NCBI GenBank assembly: GCA_964630775.1
Contig: CAZVYY010000010.1
Location: 1 to 64,000, forward strand
DNA: 64,000 bases
Direction: 5' to 3'
DNA from: Anaeroglomus sp964630775
GTDB lineage: Bacteria > Planctomycetota > Phycisphaerae > Sedimentisphaerales > Anaerohalosphaeraceae
Below the pieces are notes generated by a model. It was given only the letters and a program-made list of their open reading frames with translations. It did not search any database and had not been told where the DNA came from. The translations under genes and the position numbers were made by a program. Shown piece after piece: positions 1-9,120 of this stretch; positions within the stretch are counted from its first letter, which is position 1; each line of letters begins with the position of its first letter.

Positions 1-69
1 GTTCATCGGCAAACAGCTTCACATCTCTTGAGCAAATTTAGCGCTGTCATATTAAGAAAATGTATGTTT

Positions 70-489
70 TCAGGTGTTTTTTCGACATAACATCAGGATT
101 GCACCACACAACAAAATCGTCGCAGGCCCTTCCGACAACGACCAGAACAGCGGCATCGCAATCACAAAATCATATACTGCCAGACACACCGAAGCCGCCA
201 GGCTCAGCCAGGTCAACGCTCGCAGCAGCTCCAGATATCGCGGGATATCCCGAGCGATAAAGACCAGAACAAAACCCAGAAGGACATAAAGGCCGGACAA
301 ACTCCGGGTGAGATACGCCATCAACGGCGTAAACGGCAGTTCCCCCAGCCCAATCATTTTATGGATCGCCTGCATCCAGGAAAATGGACAAAAAACAAAG
401 ACAATCGCCGCCATCATCACGCCTCCCGTGATGTGCAGCAGCATCTTCAGCATTTTCTCATCACGCATCGCCTGTCCCTGCCATGGCAA
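70..489 (-). CDS. Small integral membrane protein, function unknown
   Basis: A 139-residue, strongly hydrophobic protein with about four predicted membrane segments (near residues 17-35, 57-79, 88-107 and 115-134) and short polar loops. I do not recognise the family. The start at 489 is supported by an AGGTGG ribosome-binding site about 7 nt upstream; an internal Met at residue 8 is the alternative. It is divergent from adhE across a 290-base AT-rich spacer and has no visible operon partner in the window. The run of aromatic and aliphatic residues and the lack of charged residues in the helices argue for a real membrane protein and not a chance ORF. Confidence 0.6.
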   Translation of the reverse strand: MPWQGQAMRDEKMLKMLLHITGGVMMAAIVFVFCPFSWMQAIHKMIGLGELPFTPLMAYLTRSLSGLYVLLGFVLVFIARDIPRYLELLRALTWLSLAASVCLAVYDFVIAMPLFWSLSEGPATILLCGAILMLCRKNT

Positions 490-662
490 TCCACCTGTTT
501 TATTAGCATTTTGACTGCATGAGGGGCATTATAACACGATTTTCACCGGTTTTGACTAAATTTTTTTTCGTTTTTATTGATACTAATGTTACAACATATA
601 TACAAATTGATACCACATCTATATATTAATAATATTTATAATGAATTTTTTCACAATTACTA

Positions 663-691
663 TTGACTCAATTAATATATGCTTGTAATAT
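663..691 (+). promoter_or_regulatory. Candidate sigma-70 promoter for adhE
   Basis: TTGACT at 663-668, a 17-nt spacer, and TAATAT at 686-691 lie in a very AT-rich stretch about 90 nt before the adhE start. The whole 530-780 spacer is AT-rich. I see no convincing Rex-type inverted repeat in it. Confidence 0.4.
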
Positions 692-780
692 ATCGATATA
701 ATTTTACTGATGTGAACAATTACCTGTCAGATTGTTACTCAGAGACGTTTCACTATATACTATATTCAGGAGAAAGTACA

Positions 781-3411
781 ATGACTACTCAGACAAACAA
801 AGAACAGACAGCGGTTATCGACAATACACCAACTCCGGCTGCGGTATTAGATACTCTAATTCAAAAGGTCAAAAACGCCCAGCGGCTCTATTCGAGCTAT
901 ACCCAGAAACAGGTGGACGAAATCTTCCGTGCCGCAGCCATGGCAGCCAACTCCAAACGCATTGAGCTGGCCAAACTGGCCGCCCAGGAAACCCGCATGG
1001 GCATCGCCGAGGATAAGGTTATTAAAAACCATTTCGCATCCGAATTTGTCTTTAATAAATTCAAAAACACCCCTACCTGCGGCATCATCGAAGACGATGA
1101 AACCTTCGGCATCAAGAAGATCGCCGAGCCGGTCGGGATTCTGGCAGGGATCATCCCCACGACCAATCCCACCTCGACAGCCATTTTCAAGGCCCTGCTG
1201 GCCCTGAAGACCCGCAACGGCATCATCTTCTCGCCGCACCCCCGTGCCAAACAGTGCACCATTGAAGCGGCCAAAGTCGTCCTCCAGGCGGCGGTCGAGG
1301 CCGGCGCTCCGCAGGACATCATCGGATGGATCGAGATGCCCACCGTGGAATTGAGCAATCAGTTGATGACCCATCCGCTGGTCAATATGATTCTGGCCAC
1401 CGGCGGCCCCGGAATGGTTCGGGCGGCCTACTCTTCCGGCAAACCCGCCGTGGGTGTGGGAGCCGGTAACACCCCCGCCGTCATCGACGAAACCGCCGAC
1501 ATCCAGATGGCCGTCAACTCCATCCTGCTCAGCAAAACCTTCGACAACGGCATGATTTGTGCCTCCGAACAATCAGTCGTCGTGGTGGAAGGCGTTTATG
1601 ACCAGGTCCGCAGCGAATTCCTGCGTCGCGGCTCCTATATCGTCAAAGGCAAGGAAAAAACCGCCCTCGGCCAGACCATCGTCAAGGACGGCAAGCTGAA
1701 TTCGGCCATCGTTGGACAATCCGCACACAAAATCGCCCAGATGGCGGGCTTTGTCGTGCCGGAAGAAACGAAGATTCTGATTGCCGAAGTCGAAACCGTC
1801 GGCGTGACCGAACCGTTCAGCTTCGAAAAACTCTCGCCGGTGCTGGCGATGTATCGCGTCCCTGCATTTGATGACGCCGTCAAGGTCGCTGCCAAACTCG
1901 TTGAGTTCGGCGGCATGGGCCACACTGCCGTGCTTTATACCGATGAGGCCAATGACAACCGCATCGAGGTCTTCGGCCGACACCTGTCCACCGCCCGCGT
2001 CCTGATTAATCAGCCCTCCAGCCACGGCGCCATCGGCGATATCTACAATTTCCGCCTCGAACCGTCGCTGACACTCGGCTGCGGAAGCTGGGGCGGAAAC
2101 AGCATCTCCGAAAACGTCGGCGTCAAGCACCTGCTCAACATCAAAACCGTCTCCGAGCGGCGCGAAAATATGCTGTGGTTCCGCGTCCCCCCGAAAGTGT
2201 ATTTCAAACGCGGCTGTCTGCCAATAGCCCTGTCGGATCTGGCGGGCAGGAAAAAGGCCTTCATCGTCACCGACAAGCCCCTGTTTGAACTGGGCATGAC
2301 AGACAAAGTCACCCAGATACTCGAACAGATGGGCATCGAAAGCGATATCTTCTACGAAGTCAAGCCCGACCCGGACCTGACCACCATCCGTAAGGGTGTC
2401 CAGCAGATGAATGTCTTCGGCCCGGATGTGATTATCGCGCTGGGCGGCGGAAGCCCCATGGATGCGGCCAAGATCATGTGGCTGCAATACGAACACCCCG
2501 CGGTGGAGTTTGATGACCTCGCCATGCGGTTCATGGACATTCGCAAACGCGTGTATCAGTTCCCCAAACTCGGCCAGAAGGCGATTCTCGTAGCGATTCC
2601 CACCACCTCCGGTACCGGCAGCGAAGTCACGCCGTTTGCGGTGGTTACCGACGACCAGACCGGCCGGAAGTATCCGATTGCTGACTACGAACTGACACCC
2701 AACATGGCGATTGTCGATGCCGAGCTGGTGATGAGTATGCCCAAGACCCTGACCGCCTATTCCGGCATCGATGCGATGACCCACGCCATTGAGGCAATTG
2801 CCGCGGTAACGGCCACCGACTACACCAACAGCCTGGCACTGGAATCCATCCGCATCCTGATGAAATATCTGCCACGAGCCTACAAAAACGGCGCCAGGGA
2901 TGAACTGGCCCGCGAAAAAGTGCATAACGCCGCGACGATGGCGGGGATGGCCTTCGCCAATGCCTTCCTCGGCCTGTGCCACTCGATGGCTCACAAGCTG
3001 GGCGCAATGTTCCACCTGCCGCACGGCCTGGCCAATGCCCTGCTGATTAATGAGGTCATTCGCTACAACGCCACCGACGCGCCGCGCAAGCAGACGGCCT
3101 TCCCGCAGTACGAATATCCCAACGCCAAGGCCCGCTACGCCCGCATCGCCCGGTATCTGGAACTGCCCGGCACCAATGACGACCAGCTTGTCGAAAGCCT
3201 GATCGGAGCCATCAACAAGCTCAAATATGAACTGGACATCCCGGCCTGCATCAAGAACGCCGGCGTGGACGAAAAGGCCTTCATGGGCAGCCTCGACGAG
3301 CTTAGCGAAATGGCCTTTGACGACCAGTGCACCGGGGCCAACCCGCGATATCCCTTATTCGGCGAGATTAAACAAGTGTATATTCAGGCGTTCAATCCTC
3401 CGAAACGCTAA
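781..3411 (+). CDS. adhE: Bifunctional acetaldehyde-CoA/alcohol dehydrogenase AdhE
   Basis: 876-residue fusion that reduces acetyl-CoA to acetaldehyde and then ethanol, reoxidising NADH during fermentation. The N-terminal half is an aldehyde dehydrogenase with the catalytic Cys (about residue 260) in NGMICASEQ. The C-terminal half is an iron-dependent alcohol dehydrogenase with the nucleotide-binding GGGSPMDAAK (about residue 553), PTTSGTGSEVTPF and the iron-binding His cluster in HSMAHKLGAMFHLPHG. Length matches the family (870-890). The frame stays open further upstream, but I start at 781 because CAGGAGAAA precedes that ATG at normal spacing and the upstream residues look non-coding. It appears monocistronic, with a terminator just downstream. 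Its presence points to anaerobic, ethanol-forming metabolism. Confidence 0.97.
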   Translation: MTTQTNKEQTAVIDNTPTPAAVLDTLIQKVKNAQRLYSSYTQKQVDEIFRAAAMAANSKRIELAKLAAQETRMGIAEDKVIKNHFASEFVFNKFKNTPTCGIIEDDETFGIKKIAEPVGILAGIIPTTNPTSTAIFKALLALKTRNGIIFSPHPRAKQCTIEAAKVVLQAAVEAGAPQDIIGWIEMPTVELSNQLMTHPLVNMILATGGPGMVRAAYSSGKPAVGVGAGNTPAVIDETADIQMAVNSILLSKTFDNGMICASEQSVVVVEGVYDQVRSEFLRRGSYIVKGKEKTALGQTIVKDGKLNSAIVGQSAHKIAQMAGFVVPEETKILIAEVETVGVTEPFSFEKLSPVLAMYRVPAFDDAVKVAAKLVEFGGMGHTAVLYTDEANDNRIEVFGRHLSTARVLINQPSSHGAIGDIYNFRLEPSLTLGCGSWGGNSISENVGVKHLLNIKTVSERRENMLWFRVPPKVYFKRGCLPIALSDLAGRKKAFIVTDKPLFELGMTDKVTQILEQMGIESDIFYEVKPDPDLTTIRKGVQQMNVFGPDVIIALGGGSPMDAAKIMWLQYEHPAVEFDDLAMRFMDIRKRVYQFPKLGQKAILVAIPTTSGTGSEVTPFAVVTDDQTGRKYPIADYELTPNMAIVDAELVMSMPKTLTAYSGIDAMTHAIEAIAAVTATDYTNSLALESIRILMKYLPRAYKNGARDELAREKVHNAATMAGMAFANAFLGLCHSMAHKLGAMFHLPHGLANALLINEVIRYNATDAPRKQTAFPQYEYPNAKARYARIARYLELPGTNDDQLVESLIGAINKLKYELDIPACIKNAGVDEKAFMGSLDELSEMAFDDQCTGANPRYPLFGEIKQVYIQAFNPPKR

Positions 3412-3443
3412 ACCCTTTGGCTCTCGCCGATTTTCTATAGAAT

Positions 3444-3470
3444 GGCCGGGCTTTGTGTCCGGCCTTTTTT
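3444..3470 (+). terminator. Rho-independent terminator after adhE
   Basis: Perfect GGCCGG / CCGGCC stem with a 9-nt loop followed by six T residues, 33 nt after the adhE stop. Confidence 0.85.
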
Positions 3471-3508
3471 ATTTTACGACATCACGGCTCGATGCTATAC
3501 TGGCCGCA

Positions 3509-4018
3509 ATGATGAACAGCTATACCGCACAACAGATTATCGACCACTTTGGCATGCAGCCGCTCGGGCAGGAAGGCGGCTGGTTCGTGGAGACCTATCG
3601 GGCCGCCGAGAAAATCGCCCGTTCCGGCCTGGACAGCCGCTACCCCGGCGACCGCTGCCACTGCACGGACATTCTGTACCTCCTGACGCCAGAGTCGTGT
3701 TCGAAGATGCACCGCGTCCGCAGCGACGAAATATTCCACTATCATCTCGGTGATCCGGCCCGGATGCTGTGGCTGTGTCCGGATGGAGGCAGCCGCGAAA
3801 TCATCATCGGCCCCGACATCCTGCACGGCCAGCAGGTCCAGGTCATCGTCCCCCGCGGCACATGGCAGGGAGCACGGCTCATCGACGCCGGCCGATGGTG
3901 CCTGATGAGCTGCACCGTCGCCCCCGGATTCGAATACGAAGACTATGAACACGGCAGCCGGGACAACTTAATCACCCGCTGGCCCCAGCGAAAAAATGAC
4001 ATACTGCAACTCACATAA
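3509..4018 (+). CDS. Cupin superfamily protein (DUF985 / cupin_5)
   Basis: 169-residue single-domain cupin. It carries the features of the cupin_5 family: an N-terminal LGMQPLGQEGGWFVETYR-type stretch, a central ILYLLTPE strand, the FHYHLGDPARML segment, and VPRGTWQGARL followed by the SCTVAPGFEYEDYE end. These proteins are small beta-barrels, some similar to RmlC-like epimerases; their substrates are mostly unknown. Two consecutive ATG codons (3509 and 3512) can start it. It lies between a terminator and a membrane protein 21 nt downstream, so it may form a short two-gene unit with that gene. Confidence 0.8.
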   Translation: MMNSYTAQQIIDHFGMQPLGQEGGWFVETYRAAEKIARSGLDSRYPGDRCHCTDILYLLTPESCSKMHRVRSDEIFHYHLGDPARMLWLCPDGGSREIIIGPDILHGQQVQVIVPRGTWQGARLIDAGRWCLMSCTVAPGFEYEDYEHGSRDNLITRWPQRKNDILQLT

Positions 4019-4039
4019 AAACCCGGCAAAAGCATACCT

Positions 4040-4735
4040 ATGGAACATAACAAACCCCAATTTGATATTCACAAAACCCGACGACGACTGTTAATCCGGG
4101 CGGGTCTGTTCTACGTTATCCTGGCAGTGCTTCTGTTTGTGCCTGCCGGAACCTTTCACTACTGGCAGGGGTGGCTTTACTATGGTTTCATTTCCATCCC
4201 ATCCATGGCTACACTGATGTATTTATGGAAACATGACCCCGCCCTGCTGTCGCGACGCGCCCGAAAACGCGAAAAACAAAAAATCCAGCAATGGATCGTC
4301 CGGCTGATGAGTCTTCTATTTTTTGCAGGCCTTATGATGGCCGGCCTGGACCATCGCTACCATTGGTCGGCTGTCCCCGCGGCCTTTGTTTTTGCGGCAG
4401 ATGTGTTTATCTTCCTGGGCTATATGCTGATCTTTTTCGTCTTCCGGGAAAACACCTATGCCTCACGCATCATCGAAGTCGAACAGGGCCAGCAGGTTAT
4501 CTCCACAGGCCCCTATGCCCTCGTTCGCCACCCGATGTATCTGGGCGCCATCGTATTTTATCTGTTTACCCCGCTGGCACTCGGCTCTTTCTGGGCGTTA
4601 ATCCCGTTTGCCTTCCTGCCCCCGTTGATTGTGTTCAGGCTCCTGCGGGAAGAAATCCTGCTGCGTGACCAGTTGCCGGGCTATCAGGACTACTGCCAAA
4701 AAACGCGTTACAGACTGGTGCCATATATCTGGTAA
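4040..4735 (+). CDS. Isoprenylcysteine carboxyl methyltransferase-like membrane protein
   Basis: 231 residues with about five hydrophobic segments. The C-terminal third has the hallmark of the ICMT / phospholipid-methyltransferase-like family: GPYALVRHPMYLG near residue 155, then EEILLRDQLPGYQDYCQKTRYRLVP. Members are membrane-embedded SAM-dependent methyltransferases; bacterial substrates are rarely known. The N-terminal region (residues 15-60) holds two helices, and a basic cytoplasmic loop (SRRARKREKQK) follows. It begins 21 nt after the cupin gene. The exact substrate cannot be told from sequence. Confidence 0.8.
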   Translation: MEHNKPQFDIHKTRRRLLIRAGLFYVILAVLLFVPAGTFHYWQGWLYYGFISIPSMATLMYLWKHDPALLSRRARKREKQKIQQWIVRLMSLLFFAGLMMAGLDHRYHWSAVPAAFVFAADVFIFLGYMLIFFVFRENTYASRIIEVEQGQQVISTGPYALVRHPMYLGAIVFYLFTPLALGSFWALIPFAFLPPLIVFRLLREEILLRDQLPGYQDYCQKTRYRLVPYIW

Positions 4736-4750
4736 GCTTCATAGGGGTTG

Positions 4751-5089
4751 CTATTGACTTAATAACTCATCGACTTGATTCAACAGAATCGGCACATCCT
4801 TCTGCAAAACACCCCAGACCGTCTCATTCTGGATAGCATAATACCCATGCACAAGAATATTGCGGAAATCTACGATTCTTCGGGTTTGGGGGATATGCTC
4901 TTCCAGCGATGGATCTTTTCGGAAAGCCTGGCTGATTGCCTCGTCAATAATCATCAGCTTTCATTCTACAGCAGATCGGAGAAAATCGCTTGCACAATAA
5001 TCGTCCAGTGTTTTGTCTTTCAGAAACTCCTGCAGCGCCTTGCATGCAGTTTGAATATCGTAAAGAAATTTTTTCAATTCAGGCCGCAT
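4751..5089 (-). pseudogene. hepT-like HEPN RNase toxin interrupted by an in-frame TGA
   Basis: Read across one stop codon this is a 112-residue DUF86/HepT protein. Residues 1-42 (from ATG at 5089, overlapping the end of mntA) give the helical N-terminus ending RSAVE. A TGA at 4963-4961 follows, and then the frame resumes with KLMIIDEAI and the family signature RNILVHGYY (the Rx4-6H RNase motif). In homologs the stop position is normally Arg, so a one-base CGA-to-TGA nonsense change is the simplest explanation. The 3' part alone could start at an internal ATG at 4954, but would lack the first helix. HepT is an RNase toxin that MntA AMPylates; here it is probably inactive. Confidence 0.8.
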
Positions 5090-5387
5090 ACAACTCCACC
5101 CGGGTTTGATTAATGCTTTCCATCAGATAGGGATTACTGACGGCCTTGATTTCCAGCAAATCCACCGGCCTTTCGAACAATCGCCGCAATTCATTCAGCA
5201 GGTCAAAGTAGGCGTCAGAATGCTGGATCGGCGACATCGGCAAAAATTCCACCAGAAAATCGAGGTCGCTATGTTCAGTGAATCGTCCCGCGTCGGCCCC
5301 CGAGCCAAACACCTCAAGCCGCCGGACACCGTACTGCCGACACAACCGACCCATCCGCTCTTTATTGTCGTCGATAATCTTCACCAT
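5079..5387 (-). CDS. mntA: MntA-type minimal nucleotidyltransferase antitoxin
   Basis: 102-residue nucleotidyltransferase with the catalytic GSGADAGRFTEHSDLDFLVEF motif (G-S-x10-D-x-D, residues about 28-46) and the C-terminal RPVDLLEIKAVSNPYL strand carrying the third acidic residue. Family members neutralise HepT by AMPylating it. It is encoded just upstream of, and overlaps by 11 nt, the interrupted hepT, which is the usual gene order. The ATG at 5387 starts the conserved region directly. With hepT broken, this antitoxin may be a leftover or could act on the second HEPN protein at 8318, though that pair has its own nucleotidyltransferase. Confidence 0.88.
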   Translation of the reverse strand: MVKIIDDNKERMGRLCRQYGVRRLEVFGSGADAGRFTEHSDLDFLVEFLPMSPIQHSDAYFDLLNELRRLFERPVDLLEIKAVSNPYLMESINQTRVELYAA

Positions 5388-5547
5388 AATATACTAATCC
5401 TACTTGAAATTTTCCGGTTCGTCGCGGCTAAATACAGCAGCTTCAACCACGTGCTTCTTTTGCTCGCGGAATAATCATACCCGTTGGGTATAACTCCGAT
5501 TTTGTCTTCAGTATATCGCCTAATCGACAAAACGTCAAGAGACCGCC

Positions 5548-8169
5548 TTACTCTCCTTCCATCTGCTCTTGAATCTCGCCCAGCAGGTTAATCGCCTCAA
5601 TCGGCGTCAGGCGGTTGACGTCAATTTCCCTCAGCTTATCCAGCACGGTCTTGTGTTTGCGGATAAACAGCAGGTCCTCATCGGCGGCGGTCTTGTGCTT
5701 GGCTAATTGGGTGCCGTGGGCCTCCTGTGTAAAGGTGCTTTCCAGATCGGCCAGAATCTCGGTGCTGCGTTTGATAATATCCTTCGGCAGCCCGGCAAGC
5801 TTGGCCACGTGAATCCCGTAGCTCTTATCCGCCCCGCCGGGGATGATTTTATGCAGAAAGACCACTTCACCGGCCCACTCCCGCACGGCCACGTTATAAT
5901 TGCGTACATTGGCCAGCAGTTCCGCCAATGCCGTCAGTTCATGATAATGCGTGGCAAACAGCGTCCGGCACTTGATCTTGTTGGCAATGTATTCGGTAAT
6001 CGCCCACGCCAGACTCAGGCCATCGTGCGTACTGGTGCCGCGTCCCACCTCATCCAGAATCACCAGCGATCGGTCGGTGGCGTTATTGAGGATATTGGCC
6101 GTCTCGGTCATCTCGACCATGAAGGTACTCTGTCCGCGGGCCAGTTCATCGGCCGCCCCCACACGCGTGAAAATTCGATCCACAATACCAATGGTCGCTT
6201 CAGCCGCCGGGATAAACGACCCCGTCTGGGCCAGCAGCGTCAGCAGCGCCGTCTGGCGGATATAGGTGCTTTTGCCCGCCATGTTCGGCCCGGTGATAAT
6301 CATCGCATCCGCCCCATCGACGCCAAGCTGGACATCATTGGGCACGAACTCCGCCCCCAGCATCTGCGCCAGCACCGGATGCTTGCCATCGCGAATCACC
6401 AGTTCCCGTCCCTCGGTCATCGTCGGACGAATCCAGCGATTCTGCCGGGCCAGGTACGCCAGCGCCGCCAGGCAATCCGCCTGAGCAATGACCTGTGCCA
6501 GAGCCTGAAGCCGCCCGGTAAAGCCCGCTGCCTGCGTCCGAAGCTGCTCAAACAGCCGGACTTCCAAATCGAGCGCCTTTTCCGCAGCCCCCAGTGCCTC
6601 GTTTTCGTATTCCTTGAGCCGTTCGGTAATATACCGCTCGGCGTTTTTGACCGTCTGCTTACGGACATAATCAACCGGCGCCTTGTCGGCCTGCGAATGA
6701 TTAATTTCAATATAATAGCCAAAGACCTTGTTGAAGCCGACCTTCAGATTGGCAATGCCCGTCCGTTCGATTTCCTGCTGCTGATACTGAGCCAGCCAGC
6801 TTTGCCCATCGCGCGAGATCGACCGATACTTGTCCAGCCGCTCATCGAACCCATCGCGAATCACGCCCCCATCCCGCAGATGCGCCGGCGGTTCCGGCTC
6901 AATCGCCCGCTCCAAAAGATCCGCCAATTCGTCCATACTGTCGCAGCCGCCGGCAAGCGTCCCCAGCAATTCCGACCGGCACCCGGCCAATCGCTGTCGC
7001 AGCGTCGGTATCGTCCGCAGGGTCGCCGCCAGCGCCACCATATCCCGCGGCGCCGCCCGGCCCGTCGTAATACGGGCAACAATTCGTTCCAGATCAAAAA
7101 TCCCCTTCAACTGCCCCCGCAAGTCCGCACAGACCTGATCCTCTTCGACCAGCTCCCCGATAGCCTCCTGCCGGCGGACAATCGCCGCCACATCGCACAG
7201 CGGCATGCAAATCCAGTACCGCATCAGCCGCGACCCCATCCCCGTCAGCGTCTTGTCGATGCAGTCCAACAGTGTCCCTTTGGCCGCCTCGCTCCGCATT
7301 GTCCGCAGCACCTCCAGCGACCGCAGCGTCGTCTGGTCAATCTGCAGATACGTTGTGCGGGTCATCTTTTTCAGCGACTGGATATGCCCCAGCGAAACCT
7401 TCTGCGTTTCGTCGAGATATTCCAGAATGGCCCCCGCCGCCGCAACGCCTTCAAAATCATCGGCAATCCCGAATCCCTCCAGCGTCGAAACACCGAAATG
7501 CTTGAGCAGTTTCTGCCGGGCGCCATACGGATCAAAATACCAGCCCGGCCGCTCGCTGACAATCGCCCCGGAAAGCTGGCGAATCTGCTCGGCCAGCTTT
7601 TTCTGCTCACCCGCAAACAGTTCCGCCCGCCGCTCAGCCAGCAGCACTTCCCGCACCCCCAGCCGAATCAACTCATCCACCACCTGCGAATCCCGCATCG
7701 ACTGGATAAAGAAATGCCCCGTCGAGATATCCACCCAGCTTATGACCGCCTCTTTTCGCCCCAGATACACCGCGGCCAGAAAATTATCCTCCCGTTCGTT
7801 GAGCAGCATATCATCGGTCAGCGTCCCGGGCGTCACAATCCGCACCACATCCCGCTTGACCACCCCCTTGGCCTGTTTGGGGTCTTCAATCTGCTCGCAG
7901 ACGGCCACCTTATACCCGGCCAGAATCATCTTCTTGAGATAGCCGTCCACCGCATGAAACGGCAGCCCCGCCAGCGGCACCGGGTTGTCGCTGCCCTTGT
8001 TCCGGCTGGTCAGCACCAGCCCCAGCACACGCGAACACGTCTCGGCATCCTCATAAAACGTCTCATAGAAATCCCCCATCCGGAAAAACAGGATGGCATC
8101 GGGATATTTCTTCTTGAATTCAAAATATTGCCGCATCGCCGGCGTCAGGTTGTTCGGATCCATCGTCAT
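5548..8169 (-). CDS. mutS: DNA mismatch repair protein MutS
   Basis: 873-residue MutS, the mismatch-recognising ATPase of methyl-independent and MutL-dependent repair. The N-terminus has the mismatch-reading motif FFRMGDFYETFYEDA (Phe-x-Glu, about residues 28-42). The connector, lever and clamp domains follow. The C-terminal ATPase has Walker A GPNMAGKST (about residue 625), the ABC-like STFMVEM signature, LVILDEVGRGTSTHDG Walker B, and ATHYHELT. Length fits the MutS1 family. It starts at MTMDPNNLTPAMRQY; the second Met is an alternative. No mutL is next to it. The gene appears to be transcribed alone. Confidence 0.97.
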   Translation of the reverse strand: MTMDPNNLTPAMRQYFEFKKKYPDAILFFRMGDFYETFYEDAETCSRVLGLVLTSRNKGSDNPVPLAGLPFHAVDGYLKKMILAGYKVAVCEQIEDPKQAKGVVKRDVVRIVTPGTLTDDMLLNEREDNFLAAVYLGRKEAVISWVDISTGHFFIQSMRDSQVVDELIRLGVREVLLAERRAELFAGEQKKLAEQIRQLSGAIVSERPGWYFDPYGARQKLLKHFGVSTLEGFGIADDFEGVAAAGAILEYLDETQKVSLGHIQSLKKMTRTTYLQIDQTTLRSLEVLRTMRSEAAKGTLLDCIDKTLTGMGSRLMRYWICMPLCDVAAIVRRQEAIGELVEEDQVCADLRGQLKGIFDLERIVARITTGRAAPRDMVALAATLRTIPTLRQRLAGCRSELLGTLAGGCDSMDELADLLERAIEPEPPAHLRDGGVIRDGFDERLDKYRSISRDGQSWLAQYQQQEIERTGIANLKVGFNKVFGYYIEINHSQADKAPVDYVRKQTVKNAERYITERLKEYENEALGAAEKALDLEVRLFEQLRTQAAGFTGRLQALAQVIAQADCLAALAYLARQNRWIRPTMTEGRELVIRDGKHPVLAQMLGAEFVPNDVQLGVDGADAMIITGPNMAGKSTYIRQTALLTLLAQTGSFIPAAEATIGIVDRIFTRVGAADELARGQSTFMVEMTETANILNNATDRSLVILDEVGRGTSTHDGLSLAWAITEYIANKIKCRTLFATHYHELTALAELLANVRNYNVAVREWAGEVVFLHKIIPGGADKSYGIHVAKLAGLPKDIIKRSTEILADLESTFTQEAHGTQLAKHKTAADEDLLFIRKHKTVLDKLREIDVNRLTPIEAINLLGEIQEQMEGE

Positions 8170-8264
8170 GGCGGCAAATTATACCACCCCCGCGGATTTT
8201 CTCAACTCTGTACCCCAGATTTGGCAAAATTCTATCCGCTTATCCTTTTTTTAGGGAAACGTCC

Positions 8265-8313
8265 TTTACAAATCCCTGTAAAATCCCTATAATCATGTTT
8301 GTTTTAGGGATTT
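8265..8313 (+). promoter_or_regulatory. Promoter with AAATCCCT/AGGGATTT operator-like repeats
   Basis: TTTACA (8265-8270), 17-nt spacer, TATAAT (8288-8293). Two direct copies of AAATCCCT (8270-8277, 8281-8288) and one inverted copy AGGGATTT (8306-8313) overlap and flank the -10 box. Transcription would begin near 8300, leaving a leader of about 18 nt and no Shine-Dalgarno for the HEPN gene at 8318. Repeats over a toxin-antitoxin promoter suggest autoregulation. Confidence 0.5.
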
Positions 8314-8317
8314 TTTT

Positions 8318-8695
8318 ATGGTCAATATCGACGAACATATTGCTTACTGGAAAACAGGGGCTGTCGAAGATCTCGACGTTGCCCAACAGTTAGTCCACAG
8401 CGACAAAACGCGTCATGGATTGTTTTTTGCCCACTTGGCCATTGAAAAAATTTTGAAAGCTCATATCTGTAAAACAACCCGGCAAATCGCCCCCAAAATT
8501 CATAATCTCGTCAGATTGGCGGAGTACGCCGATCTAAAATTAGAGAATGACCGGCGGGATTTGCTGGCGGAAATGAACGAGTTTAACCTGGAAGGCAGGT
8601 ACCCAACATCTTCACCTCCAATTTCGCCTTCAAACGCAAAAGAGTACATGGAAAGAATAAAAGAGGTTTACCAATGGCTGACGCAGCAATTATAA
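8318..8695 (+). CDS. HEPN domain protein (toxin of HEPN-MNT pair)
   Basis: 125-residue all-helical HEPN-domain protein. Recognisable features are IAYWKTGAVEDLDVAQQLV near the N-terminus, the GLFFAHLAIEKILKAHI helix typical of the PF05168 family, and the KEYMERIKEVYQWL C-terminal helix. The RNase-type Rx4-6H motif is not evident, so RNase activity is uncertain. It overlaps the following nucleotidyltransferase gene by 22 nt, the classical arrangement of HEPN-MNT toxin-antitoxin modules. The start at 8318 abuts a T-run and has no ribosome-binding site. Confidence 0.8.
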   Translation: MVNIDEHIAYWKTGAVEDLDVAQQLVHSDKTRHGLFFAHLAIEKILKAHICKTTRQIAPKIHNLVRLAEYADLKLENDRRDLLAEMNEFNLEGRYPTSSPPISPSNAKEYMERIKEVYQWLTQQL

Positions 8696-9000
8696 CCAGT
8701 ATCCAGCGCTATCTGCACAGCCTTGCGGACGCAGGCATTCCTGTGAACTTTGGTGTCCTGTTCGGTTCGTATGCTGTGGGGGGAGCCACCAGGGACAGTG
8801 ATATTGATTTGATCGTTGTTTCTTCGTTGTTTGATAATATGAAAGACCGACAGTGGGTGCATAAATTATGGCACGTCGCCGCACGCACAGACAGCCGGAT
8901 CGAACCCATTCCCTGCGGACAAATTCAGTGGCTGACGGATGGAGGAACGCCGATTATCGCCATCGCACAAAAAGAAGGCGTCAAAATACATCTTTCTTGA
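8674..9000 (+). CDS. Nucleotidyltransferase-domain protein (MNT partner of HEPN)
   Basis: 108 residues with the nucleotidyltransferase fold signature LFGSYAVGGATRDSDIDLIVV (GS-x10-DxD, residues about 28-48) and a later acidic strand (RIEPIPC). In HEPN-MNT modules this partner adds nucleotides to, or masks, the HEPN toxin. The 22-nt overlap with the HEPN gene implies translational coupling. It has only about 108 residues, so it is the minimal form. Double stop codons (TGA TGA) end it. Confidence 0.82.
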   Translation: MADAAIITSIQRYLHSLADAGIPVNFGVLFGSYAVGGATRDSDIDLIVVSSLFDNMKDRQWVHKLWHVAARTDSRIEPIPCGQIQWLTDGGTPIIAIAQKEGVKIHLS

Positions 9001-9120
9001 TGAGCAATTTGAAAAGCTATCCAAACCGAAAATAGGATAATCCATCTTCTTCTAATCCGGCCACGAACCAAACACTAAATTCTTTTTTGCCTTTTGACTT
9101 TTACCTTTTGAATCTTCTTC

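Noticed and set aside
650..716. TTCACAA and TGTGAA half-sites upstream of adhE as a Rex operator
   Set aside because: The halves are in the wrong order and about 55 nt apart, so they do not form the Rex inverted repeat.
856..3024. Long antisense open frames in adhE and likewise in mutS, infB, ilvB
   Set aside because: They are shadows of GC-rich codon use in the real genes, with no start signals or domains.
4961..4963. The TGA in hepT as a selenocysteine codon
   Set aside because: The position is Arg in homologs, there is no hairpin with the loop 22 nt downstream, and the geometry seen in the six convincing cases is absent.
8998..9003. TGA at the end of the MNT gene, and those at the ends of hisF, selB, the GLUG protein and the regulatory-repeat protein, as Sec codons
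   Set aside because: None has a stem with a loop 22 nt downstream; the MNT gene has two stops in a row and the others end at their family's normal length.
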